A stretch of DNA of 64,000 bases from DAOQAU01 sp964640325 (GTDB taxonomy: Bacteria; Cyanobacteriota; Vampirovibrionia; Gastranaerophilales; Gastranaerophilaceae): NCBI GenBank assembly GCA_964640325.1, contig CAZXID010000007.1, positions 1-64,000 of the forward strand. The letters run 5' to 3'. A model generated the notes under the pieces. That model worked only from the letters and a program-made list of their open reading frames with translations, was not told the origin of the DNA and searched no databases. Both the position numbers and the translations under genes were made by a program. This document shows, piece after piece, positions 16,794 through 24,911 of this stretch. Each line of letters begins with the position of its first letter. Positions within the stretch are counted from its first letter, which is position 1.

Positions 16794-18098
16794 ATGAAAA
16801 AGGTTTATATTGAAACACTAGGCTGCCAGATGAACAAATCCGACACTGAAAAGATGCTCGGGATGCTTTCTTTTATGGGCTATGAAGAAATTAAAGAGCC
16901 TAAAAAAGCCGACCTGCTTATAATCAACACCTGTTCAATAAGACAACTTTCAGAAGATAAGGCTTTTAGCAGAATAGGGCTTTGGGGCAAGTGGAAAAAA
17001 TCTCGTCCGAATTTAAAAATAGCTTTTTGTGGCTGTGTCGCACAACAAGGGGGCGAAAAAATATTCAAAAGAATGCCCTATATTGATTTAATTATGGGAA
17101 CACACAATATTAATGAATTTCCTGATTTGATAAAAAAAATTGAAGCAGGGCAGAAAGTTTGTGCCACAGACGAAACTCCTTTGCCTGAAAAAGATATTAA
17201 ATTAAAAAGGACAAAGGGTGTTAATGCTTGGATTACAATAACAGAAGGCTGCGATAATTTTTGCACTTACTGTATTGTCCCTTACACAAGGGGGCGCGAG
17301 CGTTCGCGAGCGCCTGAAATTATAATACAAGAAGTCAAAGAAGTACTTGCTCAGGGCTTCAAAGAAATCACCCTTTTGGGGCAGAATGTAGATAGTTATG
17401 ATGGTGGTGAAAATCGCAATTTATCGTGGCTTTTGCGGGCATTAAATTCTATTGAAGGCAAATTCAGAATTCGTTTTGTAACTTCTTATCCCACAGATAT
17501 CACAGACGAGTTGATAGAAACTGTAATCAAGTGCGACAAAATATGCGAGTATTTTCATATCCCGATGCAATCGGGCTCAAGCGAGATTTTGAAAAAAATG
17601 AACAGAAGATACGACAGAAAAAAATATTTTGAAATAGTAAAAAAAGTAAGGGACAAAGTCAAAGATGTTACCATAACAAGCGATTTTATAGCGGGGTTTC
17701 CTGGTGAAGGCGAAGAACAGTTTGAGCAAACCTTATCTGCGATAAAAGAATTGGAGCTTGATTATTCTAATACGGCTGCTTATTCTCCGCGTGAACAGAC
17801 GGTTGCCGCAAAATGGAAAGGCCTGTTTTTATCCGAAGAAGTTAAAGCCCAAAGGCTTGCAAGGCTTAACAATCAGGTAAAAGAAAGCACACTTGCTTCA
17901 AATAAAAAATTTATCGGGCGTCAAATGGAAGTTTTAGTTGAAAAATTTGAAAACCACAAAGGCAAAAACATAATAACGGGAAGAACAAGGAACAACAAAA
18001 TAGTTCATATTCCTTTTGAAAAAGATTTGAGCGGGCAATTTGTCAATGCAAAAATCATTGGTGCAAAAACTTGGTATTTGCAGGGAGAAATTGTTTAA
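16794..18098 (+). CDS. miaB: tRNA-2-methylthio-N6-dimethylallyladenosine synthase MiaB
   Basis: MiaB is a radical-SAM methylthiotransferase that modifies A37 of tRNAs reading UNN codons. The 434-residue protein has an N-terminal UPF0004 domain with the three auxiliary-cluster cysteines (GCQMN, NTCSIR, GCVAQ). The radical SAM motif is in EGCDNFCTYCIVPYTRGRE near residue 150. A TRAM RNA-binding domain spans about 370-434. Start 16794 is the only sensible ATG and has TATAAT 6 nt upstream with no ribosome binding site, so the mRNA is probably leaderless. It lies between two strong terminators as a single-gene unit. Confidence 0.96.
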   Translation: MKKVYIETLGCQMNKSDTEKMLGMLSFMGYEEIKEPKKADLLIINTCSIRQLSEDKAFSRIGLWGKWKKSRPNLKIAFCGCVAQQGGEKIFKRMPYIDLIMGTHNINEFPDLIKKIEAGQKVCATDETPLPEKDIKLKRTKGVNAWITITEGCDNFCTYCIVPYTRGRERSRAPEIIIQEVKEVLAQGFKEITLLGQNVDSYDGGENRNLSWLLRALNSIEGKFRIRFVTSYPTDITDELIETVIKCDKICEYFHIPMQSGSSEILKKMNRRYDRKKYFEIVKKVRDKVKDVTITSDFIAGFPGEGEEQFEQTLSAIKELELDYSNTAAYSPREQTVAAKWKGLFLSEEVKAQRLARLNNQVKESTLASNKKFIGRQMEVLVEKFENHKGKNIITGRTRNNKIVHIPFEKDLSGQFVNAKIIGAKTWYLQGEIV

Positions 18099-18135
18099 AA
18101 AGGGGCGCGCGCGGAAACCCGCGCGCACCCCTTTT
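18098..18135 (+). terminator. Terminator of miaB
   Basis: A G+C-rich stem (AAAAGGGGCGCGCGCGG against CCCGCGCGCACCCCTTTT, one mismatch) overlaps the last base of the miaB stop codon and ends in TTTT. Confidence 0.85.
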
Positions 18136-18357
18136 GTTAATTAAATTTAATAAATTAAGGATGTGGAAAAACAGGAGAGGCTAATTATGATAATTTAAAA
18201 ACTTATCTTCTCTCTGTTTGGAGAAAACTCTCTAAAGAAGAAATTTACCAAAGGGAACAGGAGCAAAAAAAGAAAAATATGCTCAAATAAATTCTTTGTT
18301 GACATAAAACTTAATAAAGTGACAAAAAAAATTAAATATAGGTTTTATTTAACAGTT
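18136..18357 (+). other. Intergenic region with a start-less open frame
   Basis: From about 18170 to 18289 there is an open frame without a start codon, containing NYDNLKTYLLSVWRKLSKEE and ending KKKNMLK then stop. It may be the tail of a lost gene. TTGACA occurs at 18299-18304 but lacks a well-spaced -10, so the promoter of the next gene is uncertain. Confidence 0.3.
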
Positions 18358-19746
18358 ATGTATGTAAATTCAATAAATAAAAATAAAATAATACCTGTTA
18401 ATTATAATAATTTTAGCCGTAATAAAAACAAGATAAGAGTTAATGCTTCGAATAAATTTTCTTTAAGGAATTTTCCTGACTATGGATTTTATAGCTCTAC
18501 TTCTGTTTTAGTTAATTTAGACCGTAAAGTTATTAATTTCGGTAAAAAACAAGAAACAATATCAGTTGATGAACAGGCTAAAATGTTTATGGAGCTAGTC
18601 GGGTCAAGTTTTTCTGATAAGAAAAAAAGTTTTATTGTTGTTATGCATGTTATTAAAAATTCAACTCCTTTAATAATGTCATTGAGCAAATATGGAAGAA
18701 TAGCCGGAATTATTGCAAAGCCTAATTCTATAGAAAATAATGTTTATGAAGGCTTACAAAAAAAAGGAATTAATTTTTTAGATATAGGAAAAGAAGATCT
18801 AAAAGGGCGAGAAATAATAAATAAAAAAATTGTACCGTTGATTAGAGAAAATGAAGATTTATTGATTGTAGATATTGGGGGGTATTTTGCGCCTTCATTG
18901 GAGCAATTAAATGACATCAAAGGATTAATAGGAATTGTCGAAGACACGGAAAACGGCTTACAAAAATATGAAAAAGCTTTAATTAAAAATCCTCATAATA
19001 AAGTTCCGATTTATTCTATAGCCAGAAGTTACTTAAAAGATTTTGAGGATTATCTTATAGGTCGTTCAATTGCTATATCAACATTATATGTTTTACAATC
19101 AAATAAAATTAACTATCAAAATAAAAATATAGGTATAATAGGTTTTGGAGAAGTTGGCAGAGGCGCAGCACTTTATTTGAGGGATTATAAAAATTGTAAC
19201 GTTAAAATTTATGATAAAGATGAAAATGTTCAAAATCTTGCTAAAAATACAGGTTTTAATACGGCTTCAAGAGAAGAAATAATTAAAAATTCCGATATTT
19301 TAATTTGTTGCACAGGTAATAAGTCATTAATAGACGAAGATATATTAGAGATTAAACAGGATTGCTACATTTCTTCATGTACGTCAAGTGATGATGAATT
19401 TGATTTTAAAAAATATAATATTAATGAAGGGGAATTTGTAGGTAAATTGTTGAGAAAAAATCAAAAAGCAATTTTTATAAATGACGGAAATGCTGTTAAT
19501 TTTTCAAAAAAGGGACTTAATAATTTTTTACTTTCGCCATACATCTTTTTAACATGTTCAGGAATAATAAATTGCTGTACAAAATTAGACAACGATGATA
19601 TAAATACATTATCGGAGGTTAACGTATTGAGTTCGCAGGAAGAAAAACAATTAATTTCGGCATTTCATGATTTTATGAAACCAAACAATGAAAATGCCGA
19701 ATTTATTAAAAAAATAATTGAATCAAATTTAGGTAGAAAAGAATGA
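18358..19746 (+). CDS. Adenosylhomocysteinase-like NAD-binding protein
   Basis: The protein of about 462 residues has an NAD-binding Rossmann core (IGIIGFGEVGRGAALYLRD near residue 260) in the arrangement of S-adenosylhomocysteine hydrolase. VEDTENGLQKYEKA resembles the SAHH segment EETTTGVHRLY, and YLKDFEDYLIGRS lines up with its active-site lysine region. It is very divergent: the usual C-terminal Lys-Tyr tail and several substrate residues are not recognisable, so hydrolase activity is not assured. The gene overlaps the downstream HD hydrolase by 4 bp (ATGA), pointing to joint function. Start is uncertain: ATG 18358 is taken, GTG 18319 is possible, and neither has a clear ribosome binding site. 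Codon use is more A+T-rich than its neighbours. Confidence 0.6.
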   Translation: MYVNSINKNKIIPVNYNNFSRNKNKIRVNASNKFSLRNFPDYGFYSSTSVLVNLDRKVINFGKKQETISVDEQAKMFMELVGSSFSDKKKSFIVVMHVIKNSTPLIMSLSKYGRIAGIIAKPNSIENNVYEGLQKKGINFLDIGKEDLKGREIINKKIVPLIRENEDLLIVDIGGYFAPSLEQLNDIKGLIGIVEDTENGLQKYEKALIKNPHNKVPIYSIARSYLKDFEDYLIGRSIAISTLYVLQSNKINYQNKNIGIIGFGEVGRGAALYLRDYKNCNVKIYDKDENVQNLAKNTGFNTASREEIIKNSDILICCTGNKSLIDEDILEIKQDCYISSCTSSDDEFDFKKYNINEGEFVGKLLRKNQKAIFINDGNAVNFSKKGLNNFLLSPYIFLTCSGIINCCTKLDNDDINTLSEVNVLSSQEEKQLISAFHDFMKPNNENAEFIKKIIESNLGRKE

Positions 19747-20432
19747 AAGAAGTTTTATTAAAAAAAACTTATGATTTTGTAAAACAACATCACGCCGCAG
19801 ATAATTCAGGGCATGATTTTTTTCATATAAAAAGGGTTTATGAAAATGCCTGTTTGTTGGCTGAAAATGCCCCCTTTGTAGATGATTTTATAGTTAAAAT
19901 GAGCGCCCTGCTTCATGATGTTGATGATTACAAATTAAAAACAGACGGAAAGAGCACTTTTAATTTTCTGCAAAGTCTGAAGCTTGAAGATAAAATTATT
20001 GATAAAATATTAACCACAATTAATGCTATAAGTTTTTCTAAAAGCGGTGCTAAACCAGACTTTGAAACTATTGAAATGAAAATTTTATCAGACGCCGATA
20101 AGCTTGATGCAATTGGGGCAATCGGAATTTGCAGAACGATAATGTTTGGTGCTCAAAATCACAGACCTTTATTTGATGAAAATATATTCCCGCAGAATAA
20201 TTTGTCCAAAGAGCAGTATAAAGATTTAAACAGAGAAGAAAATAATTCAATAAATCACTTTTTTGATAAATTATTAAAATTAAAAGAGGCAATGCAAACC
20301 GAAGTCGGAAAAAAAGAAGCCCAAAAAAGACATAATTTTATGGTAAAATTTTTAAAACAATTTTTTGAAGAACAAAACTTGCCGCGGTGGCAAAGTTATT
20401 TGGAAGATTATTTAGCATTAAAGGTATATTGA
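19743..20432 (+). CDS. HD-domain phosphohydrolase (YedJ/YpgQ-like)
   Basis: This 229-residue protein has the HD-superfamily metal ligands: His in HDFFHIKRV near residue 26, HD in LLHDVDDYK near 61, and the later Asp in SDADKLDAIGAIG near 123. That order fits single-domain HD phosphohydrolases of the YedJ/YpgQ group, which act on nucleotides or other phosphoesters. The start codon overlaps the stop of the SAHH-like gene (ATGA), so translation is probably coupled. A bidirectional terminator follows. The substrate is unknown; the link to an SAHH-like partner suggests nucleoside or nucleotide chemistry, which is inference. Confidence 0.82.
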   Translation: MKEVLLKKTYDFVKQHHAADNSGHDFFHIKRVYENACLLAENAPFVDDFIVKMSALLHDVDDYKLKTDGKSTFNFLQSLKLEDKIIDKILTTINAISFSKSGAKPDFETIEMKILSDADKLDAIGAIGICRTIMFGAQNHRPLFDENIFPQNNLSKEQYKDLNREENNSINHFFDKLLKLKEAMQTEVGKKEAQKRHNFMVKFLKQFFEEQNLPRWQSYLEDYLALKVY

Positions 20433-20435
20433 TAT

Positions 20436-20479
20436 AAAAAGAGCGAAGCCTCGGGATTTTCCGAGGCTTCGCTCTTTTT
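20436..20479. terminator. Bidirectional terminator between convergent genes
   Basis: A perfect 19-bp stem (AAAAAGAGCGAAGCCTCGG) with a 6-nt loop and A/T tracts at both ends serves the HD gene on the plus strand and the SLH gene on the minus strand. Confidence 0.92.
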
Positions 20480-20490
20480 ATGATAATTAA

Positions 20491-21540
20491 TTATTCAATT
20501 ATCCAGCCGCTTGTAAGGTCAACTTTAATGGTTTTTAGTGTTGTTATTGTGACAACTTTACCTGCTTTAAGCTGAACTTTTCCGCCTTTGATAATTGCTC
20601 TGATTATTCTCATAAACCAGTTTCTTTGCTGGTCTGTGTTAATACAACCGGGGAATTGTGCCGTTTGTTCGATAGGTGTGTAAATGGTTTTTGTTTCAAG
20701 CCCCATTTTTCCTGTTCTTACAAACAATTTGCCCGGAGTTACGCTTACTATTTCGCCGTTAATTTTGCTTGTTCTTGCAAATATAATATAACGGTCTTTT
20801 GTAACAAGGTGTTTGTTTGCTTTTGTTACAAAGCATTCGCCTTTTTTATTAACAGAACTGTTTAATGATGTAAGCAACATTACAGGAATTGTTGTTCCTG
20901 CAGGAATTGTAGCAACTGTTCCGTCAATTGTTACGCCTTTTAGAACATAACCTTCGCCTCTTTTTGCTCTCATTGCTTCTTGAAGCTTTTTGTTAGGGTT
21001 GATTCTTGCGTTAATTTGCATGTTATACAATCCGAAAGCCATTTCCGCTCTTGTTATAGGCGCATCAGGATTTTTGAATGTTCCGATTGCTTTTTGTGCT
21101 CTGAAAAGGCCCCATTTGTCAAGGTTAAGTGCAGATACCATTATATCCATAGCTTCTTTTTTTGTAACGGTATCTTCAGGTCTGAAAGTGTTATCGGTTG
21201 TTTTTTTGATTAATTCAAAATGGATTGCTCTTTGAATAACATTGTAAGCCCAGTGTTTGTAAGGAACATCGGTAAATTCGAATGTTTTTTTCAAGGGCGC
21301 TTTGTCTTGGTGAAGTGCTTTGATTACCATTGCGGTAAATTCTGCTCTTGTCGCCGTTTCATCAGGTTTAAAATTTCCGTCGGGGTAGCCCACAAGGACT
21401 TCTTCATCTGTAAGAGCCTGTATTTGCTTGTATGCCCAGTGATTTTCAGGCAAATCGGGATAACTTTTTGCAATGGCATTGCTTGCCATCAGCCCGATTA
21501 TAAATAAGGACAAAACCAAATTTCTAATAGCTAATCTCAT
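20491..21540 (-). CDS. SLH-domain envelope protein
   Basis: The 349-residue protein has an N-terminal signal peptide ending near ASNAIAK. Two clear S-layer homology domains follow: YPDLPENHWAYKQI to PDETATRAEF, and FTDVPYKHWAYNVI to PEDTVTKKEA. A third, weaker one ends near DAPITRAEMAFGLYNM. Residues about 200-349 form a separate beta-rich domain I do not recognise. In cyanobacteria SLH domains tether outer-membrane proteins to the cell wall, so a peptidoglycan or outer-membrane linking role is likely. The start at 21540 follows AAGGAGAAG; the longer frame to 21567 does not. It is divergent from the TPR gene. Confidence 0.85.
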   Translation of the reverse strand: MRLAIRNLVLSLFIIGLMASNAIAKSYPDLPENHWAYKQIQALTDEEVLVGYPDGNFKPDETATRAEFTAMVIKALHQDKAPLKKTFEFTDVPYKHWAYNVIQRAIHFELIKKTTDNTFRPEDTVTKKEAMDIMVSALNLDKWGLFRAQKAIGTFKNPDAPITRAEMAFGLYNMQINARINPNKKLQEAMRAKRGEGYVLKGVTIDGTVATIPAGTTIPVMLLTSLNSSVNKKGECFVTKANKHLVTKDRYIIFARTSKINGEIVSVTPGKLFVRTGKMGLETKTIYTPIEQTAQFPGCINTDQQRNWFMRIIRAIIKGGKVQLKAGKVVTITTLKTIKVDLTSGWIIE

Positions 21541-21670
21541 TTTTCTTCTCCTTTTCCATAACTTCAACTATCTTAATTACTTGAATTAAATTTGCTAATC
21601 TATTAATATATAAATGTAATTAATTCACTATTTAATTATACCTTTGGAAAATTTATTGGCAAGTACTTTT

Positions 21671-23464
21671 ATGAAAGAGATGGGGAAAAAACTTTTAATA
21701 TTTATTTTGACGCTTTTGTTTTTCGGGAACGTTTCTTTTGCTATGCCAAAAAATGCTTTTAAACATTTTATTAAAGCAAACGAATATTTTGCAATAAACG
21801 ATACCGATAATGCTGAAATTGAATATAAAGCAGCAGAAGAATTGGCGCCTGATGAATTAAGTATCTGCTTAAAACTTGCAACTTTATATTCTAATCTTCA
21901 AGATTGGAATAATGCTCTTTTGTATTATCAAAAAGCCTCAAAATTAAGCCCAAATGACGGTTCGATAATGCTTAACATTGCAGCTGTTTTACGTGCGCAA
22001 AAAGATTATAAAGGAGCTTACGAAGCGTATCAAAAAGCTTCGCAACTGTTGCCCAATTACGGTTATATTCATCTTAATTTGGCGCAAATGCAGGAGTTGA
22101 TGAATCAGCAAAAAGAGTCAATTCAAGAGTATAAGAAATTTCTTGCGGCTTATCCTGATAATATTGAGGCTAGAAAAAATCTTGCCGCACTTTATTTGAA
22201 CCTTGACATGGATACAGAGGCGGTTGGTGAATATGAAGCAATTTTGGCAAAATCTCCTGAAAATTTTGATGAATGGACAAATTATGCCAAAGCACTTTTG
22301 TTGACAGAAAACTTTAAAAAAGTGCCTGAAGTTGTCCAAAAAGCTATACAAGATGAACCTGAAAATGCTCAATTGAGAATAATTCTTGCAACGGCTTATG
22401 AAAATACAGGCGAAAAAGAAAAAGCAATAGACGAATATCAAGCCGCCCTCAAAACGGATTCTTCTCTTGTGGAGATTCAATTCAACATCGCAAAACTTTT
22501 TGATGAAACAGGTAAAGAAGCAGATGCTATAAAGTATTATGAAATTTGTCTTGAAACTCTGCCTGATAATTCTCAGGCATACTACAATCTGGCAAATATT
22601 TATCAGAGAAAACAAGAGTTTAACAATTCGCTTTCGACTTTAAATAAACTTAAAAGCAAGGAAAAAGAAGATGTAAAAGTCTTAAAAGAAATCGGTAAAA
22701 ATTATTACATGTCGGGCGATTTTGCCCAATCCATAAATTATTATAACCAAGCGCTTAAACTCTCAGGCGACAATGCCCAAATATATTACTATATGGCACT
22801 TTCTTATACATTAATGAAAGAATACGATAAGGCGATTGATAATTATAAAAAATCAATTTCTTTGAATGATGATATTAAGATTAAATCAGAACTTTCAAAA
22901 TTATATGTGACCGTTGCAAACAGTTATAGTCAAAAAAATGATTATGCAAATGCGGTTATGAATTTTAAAGAGGCGGTTAATTTGAATAAAAACGATGCCA
23001 TGCTTTATTGCGATTTGGCTGATTCTCTTTTGTTTCAAGGAAATACCCAAGAAGCCATTGAGGCTTATAAACAGGCGTTGGAGCTTGATAAAAATAATGT
23101 CGATATGATTTTGAGTATAGCAAATATTTACAAAAACGATTCAAAGCCGACTGAAGCAAAAAAATATTATGAACAGGTTTTGACGGTGGACCCGCAAAAT
23201 TTAGATGCGCTTTTTTATCTTGGAGCGATTTGTTTTGAATCGGGCGATAATAAAAAAGCAAAAGAATATCTTATTGGTGCTACAAGCGTAAAACCGGATT
23301 TTTCAAATGCTTACTATTTGCTTGGAATGATTTGCGATAAAGAAAAAAATTATCCCGATGCGATTTTATACTACAAAAAATTTATAGCACTAAGCCCTAA
23401 AGATGAAAATACGGCACAAATTAAAAAAAGGTTAACCCTGCTTGAAAACGCAAGAAAAAAATAG
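21671..23464 (+). CDS. Secreted TPR-repeat protein
   Basis: The protein has a signal peptide (MKEMGKKLLIFILTLLFFG, cleavage near VSFA). About 15 consecutive 34-residue tetratricopeptide repeats follow, with recurring A-x4-Y-x2-A and P-D-N spacing (for example NALLYYQKASKLSPNDG and KAIDNYKKSISLNDD). It is probably a periplasmic scaffold. The start is uncertain: ATG 21671 is favoured because it leads straight into the signal peptide, while a TTG at 21644 would lengthen it. The gene overlaps the downstream TonB-like gene by 23 bp, so the two are likely co-translated. No enzymatic motif is present. Confidence 0.85.
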   Translation: MKEMGKKLLIFILTLLFFGNVSFAMPKNAFKHFIKANEYFAINDTDNAEIEYKAAEELAPDELSICLKLATLYSNLQDWNNALLYYQKASKLSPNDGSIMLNIAAVLRAQKDYKGAYEAYQKASQLLPNYGYIHLNLAQMQELMNQQKESIQEYKKFLAAYPDNIEARKNLAALYLNLDMDTEAVGEYEAILAKSPENFDEWTNYAKALLLTENFKKVPEVVQKAIQDEPENAQLRIILATAYENTGEKEKAIDEYQAALKTDSSLVEIQFNIAKLFDETGKEADAIKYYEICLETLPDNSQAYYNLANIYQRKQEFNNSLSTLNKLKSKEKEDVKVLKEIGKNYYMSGDFAQSINYYNQALKLSGDNAQIYYYMALSYTLMKEYDKAIDNYKKSISLNDDIKIKSELSKLYVTVANSYSQKNDYANAVMNFKEAVNLNKNDAMLYCDLADSLLFQGNTQEAIEAYKQALELDKNNVDMILSIANIYKNDSKPTEAKKYYEQVLTVDPQNLDALFYLGAICFESGDNKKAKEYLIGATSVKPDFSNAYYLLGMICDKEKNYPDAILYYKKFIALSPKDENTAQIKKRLTLLENARKK

Positions 23465-24314
23465 AAAAAAAGAATATATTAAAAAAATTTGGAACGGAGT
23501 GCCTGCAACCGTCAGGAAGTCACCGCTCGAGGATTCTTTGTACAAATTTTTATTTAAGTCCGTTTTCGGGCATGTTGCAGGTTTAATTTTAATTTGTATG
23601 ATTGTTTTTCTTTTGAATTTTTTTGGAATTACTCCAAAAATTAAAGACAATGTAATGAAAGTAAAAGATATAGCTTTTAATCTTGCGGGTCCTGCAAAAA
23701 AGGGCTCTGTATCTCAAAATAATCAAAATCAAATTTCTTCTGAGTCGGCAAATAAGCCAAAAACTTCTTTAATTCCGCAGACAAAACCTTTTGTTCAAAA
23801 AACAAGTTCAGAAATTTCCGAGTTTGAAATTCCTATTCCGAATTTTAAGTCAATGAGTTCGGGTATAAATTCTTCGACTTCTTCAAGGCGTAATGCTTCC
23901 GGGCTTGAAGTTTCTGCAAATTCTGTGTCAGGAGCCGGCGGTTCTGATTCTTCGGATGCTTCTTCATCAGGCGGAGGTGGTTTTAATAAAGTCGCGACAA
24001 AAAATTTAATCGTGGCTTATGATATTTCCCCTTACGTAAATGAGCTAAAGCGTGAAATAAGGTGGAATTGGAAAATCCCTCCGACAGCAGGCGGTAAAAA
24101 AGTAGAATTGTTTTTAAGAATAGCAAGGGACGGAAGATTGATGATATTAAATGTTAAAAAAACTTCTGAAACCGCAGAAGTTGACAATGCAGCGCTTGAT
24201 GCGGTAAGAAAATGTCTGCCGCTCAATCCGCTTCCTGTAAAATATAATAAAGGTTATTTAGATTTGATTTTTTCATTTGATTCGGCAATAAATTCAGTCG
24301 GCAGCAGGTATTAG
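23442..24314 (+). CDS. TonB-like C-terminal domain protein
   Basis: The 290-residue protein has a cytoplasmic N terminus, one membrane span (HVAGLILICMIVFLLNFFG, about residues 46-64) and a Ser/Asn-rich linker to about residue 185. The C-terminal domain matches the TonB/TolA fold: YVNELKREIRWNWKIPP, then LRIARDGRLMILNVKKTSE and DNAALDAVRKCLPLNPLP. Such proteins transmit force to the outer membrane or act like TolA. No exbB or exbD gene is nearby. It overlaps the TPR gene, suggesting an envelope complex. The start (TTG 23442) is weakly supported; no ATG is available before the membrane span. Confidence 0.78.
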   Translation: MKTQEKNRKKEYIKKIWNGVPATVRKSPLEDSLYKFLFKSVFGHVAGLILICMIVFLLNFFGITPKIKDNVMKVKDIAFNLAGPAKKGSVSQNNQNQISSESANKPKTSLIPQTKPFVQKTSSEISEFEIPIPNFKSMSSGINSSTSSRRNASGLEVSANSVSGAGGSDSSDASSSGGGGFNKVATKNLIVAYDISPYVNELKREIRWNWKIPPTAGGKKVELFLRIARDGRLMILNVKKTSETAEVDNAALDAVRKCLPLNPLPVKYNKGYLDLIFSFDSAINSVGSRY

Positions 24315-24352
24315 TTTTTAATTTATTTTAACTGTAATTAAAAAATAAAAGC

Positions 24353-24402
24353 TTGACAAAAATTTTTTCCGGTGTATATTGGTATTATGGTATTTAAATA
24401 CC
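24353..24402 (+). promoter_or_regulatory. Promoter and palindromic operator of the Rrf2-hcp unit
   Basis: TTGACA (24353-24358) and TATATT (24375-24380, preceded by TG) are spaced by 16 bp. The perfect palindrome GGTATTTAAATACC lies at 24389-24402, within the larger ATTGGTAT...ATACCAAT, just downstream of the -10. A repressor bound there would block transcription, which suits autoregulation by the Rrf2 protein. Confidence 0.75.
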
Positions 24403-24423
24403 AATATAGAAACGGAGATAAAA

Positions 24424-24861
24424 ATGCAAAGTGTTTTAAAAATATCTGATGCGGCCTCAATAGCATTACATGCCATGACCTATATTGCTTTTCATGGCAA
24501 AGAGCCTGTTTGTACCAAAGAGATTGCAAATAATTTCGGAGTTTCTGAGAATCATCTTTCAAAAGTTCTTCAAAGACTTGTTAAAGCGGGTTTGTTAACT
24601 TCTGTTAAAGGGCCCTTAGGGGGGTTTGAACTTACAAAAAAATGTTCAGAAATTACGTTTTTGGAAATTTATGAAGCCATAGACGGGAAAATTAGTACCG
24701 GTTGTTGTCTTTTTGGAAAAAAGTTTTGCGAATGTGATAAATGTATTATGGATGATTTTTTGAATAAGACCAATAAAAGCGTAAGAGAATTTTTCGGTAA
24801 TAAAAGACTATCCGATTTTTGTAACCAAAAAGAGGAGTTGGATAAAGGATACTTTAAGTAA
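24424..24861 (+). CDS. Rrf2-family transcriptional regulator
   Basis: This 145-residue protein has an N-terminal winged helix (ASIALHAMTYIAF, then TKEIANNFGVSENHLSKVLQRLVKAGL) typical of Rrf2 regulators such as NsrR and IscR. The cysteine-rich segment GCCLFGKKFCECDKC near residues 98-112 could bind an iron-sulfur cluster. It lies just upstream of hcp, a classic NsrR or HcpR target, so a nitric oxide-sensing repressor role is likely. ATG 24424 is chosen for its GGAGAT ribosome binding site; an in-frame ATG at 24388 lies inside the operator. The palindrome at the promoter suggests autoregulation. Confidence 0.88.
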   Translation: MQSVLKISDAASIALHAMTYIAFHGKEPVCTKEIANNFGVSENHLSKVLQRLVKAGLLTSVKGPLGGFELTKKCSEITFLEIYEAIDGKISTGCCLFGKKFCECDKCIMDDFLNKTNKSVREFFGNKRLSDFCNQKEELDKGYFK

Positions 24862-24911
24862 TATTTGTATAAATCCATTTTTGTAAAATAAATTAAAAAA
24901 AGGAGAAAAAA

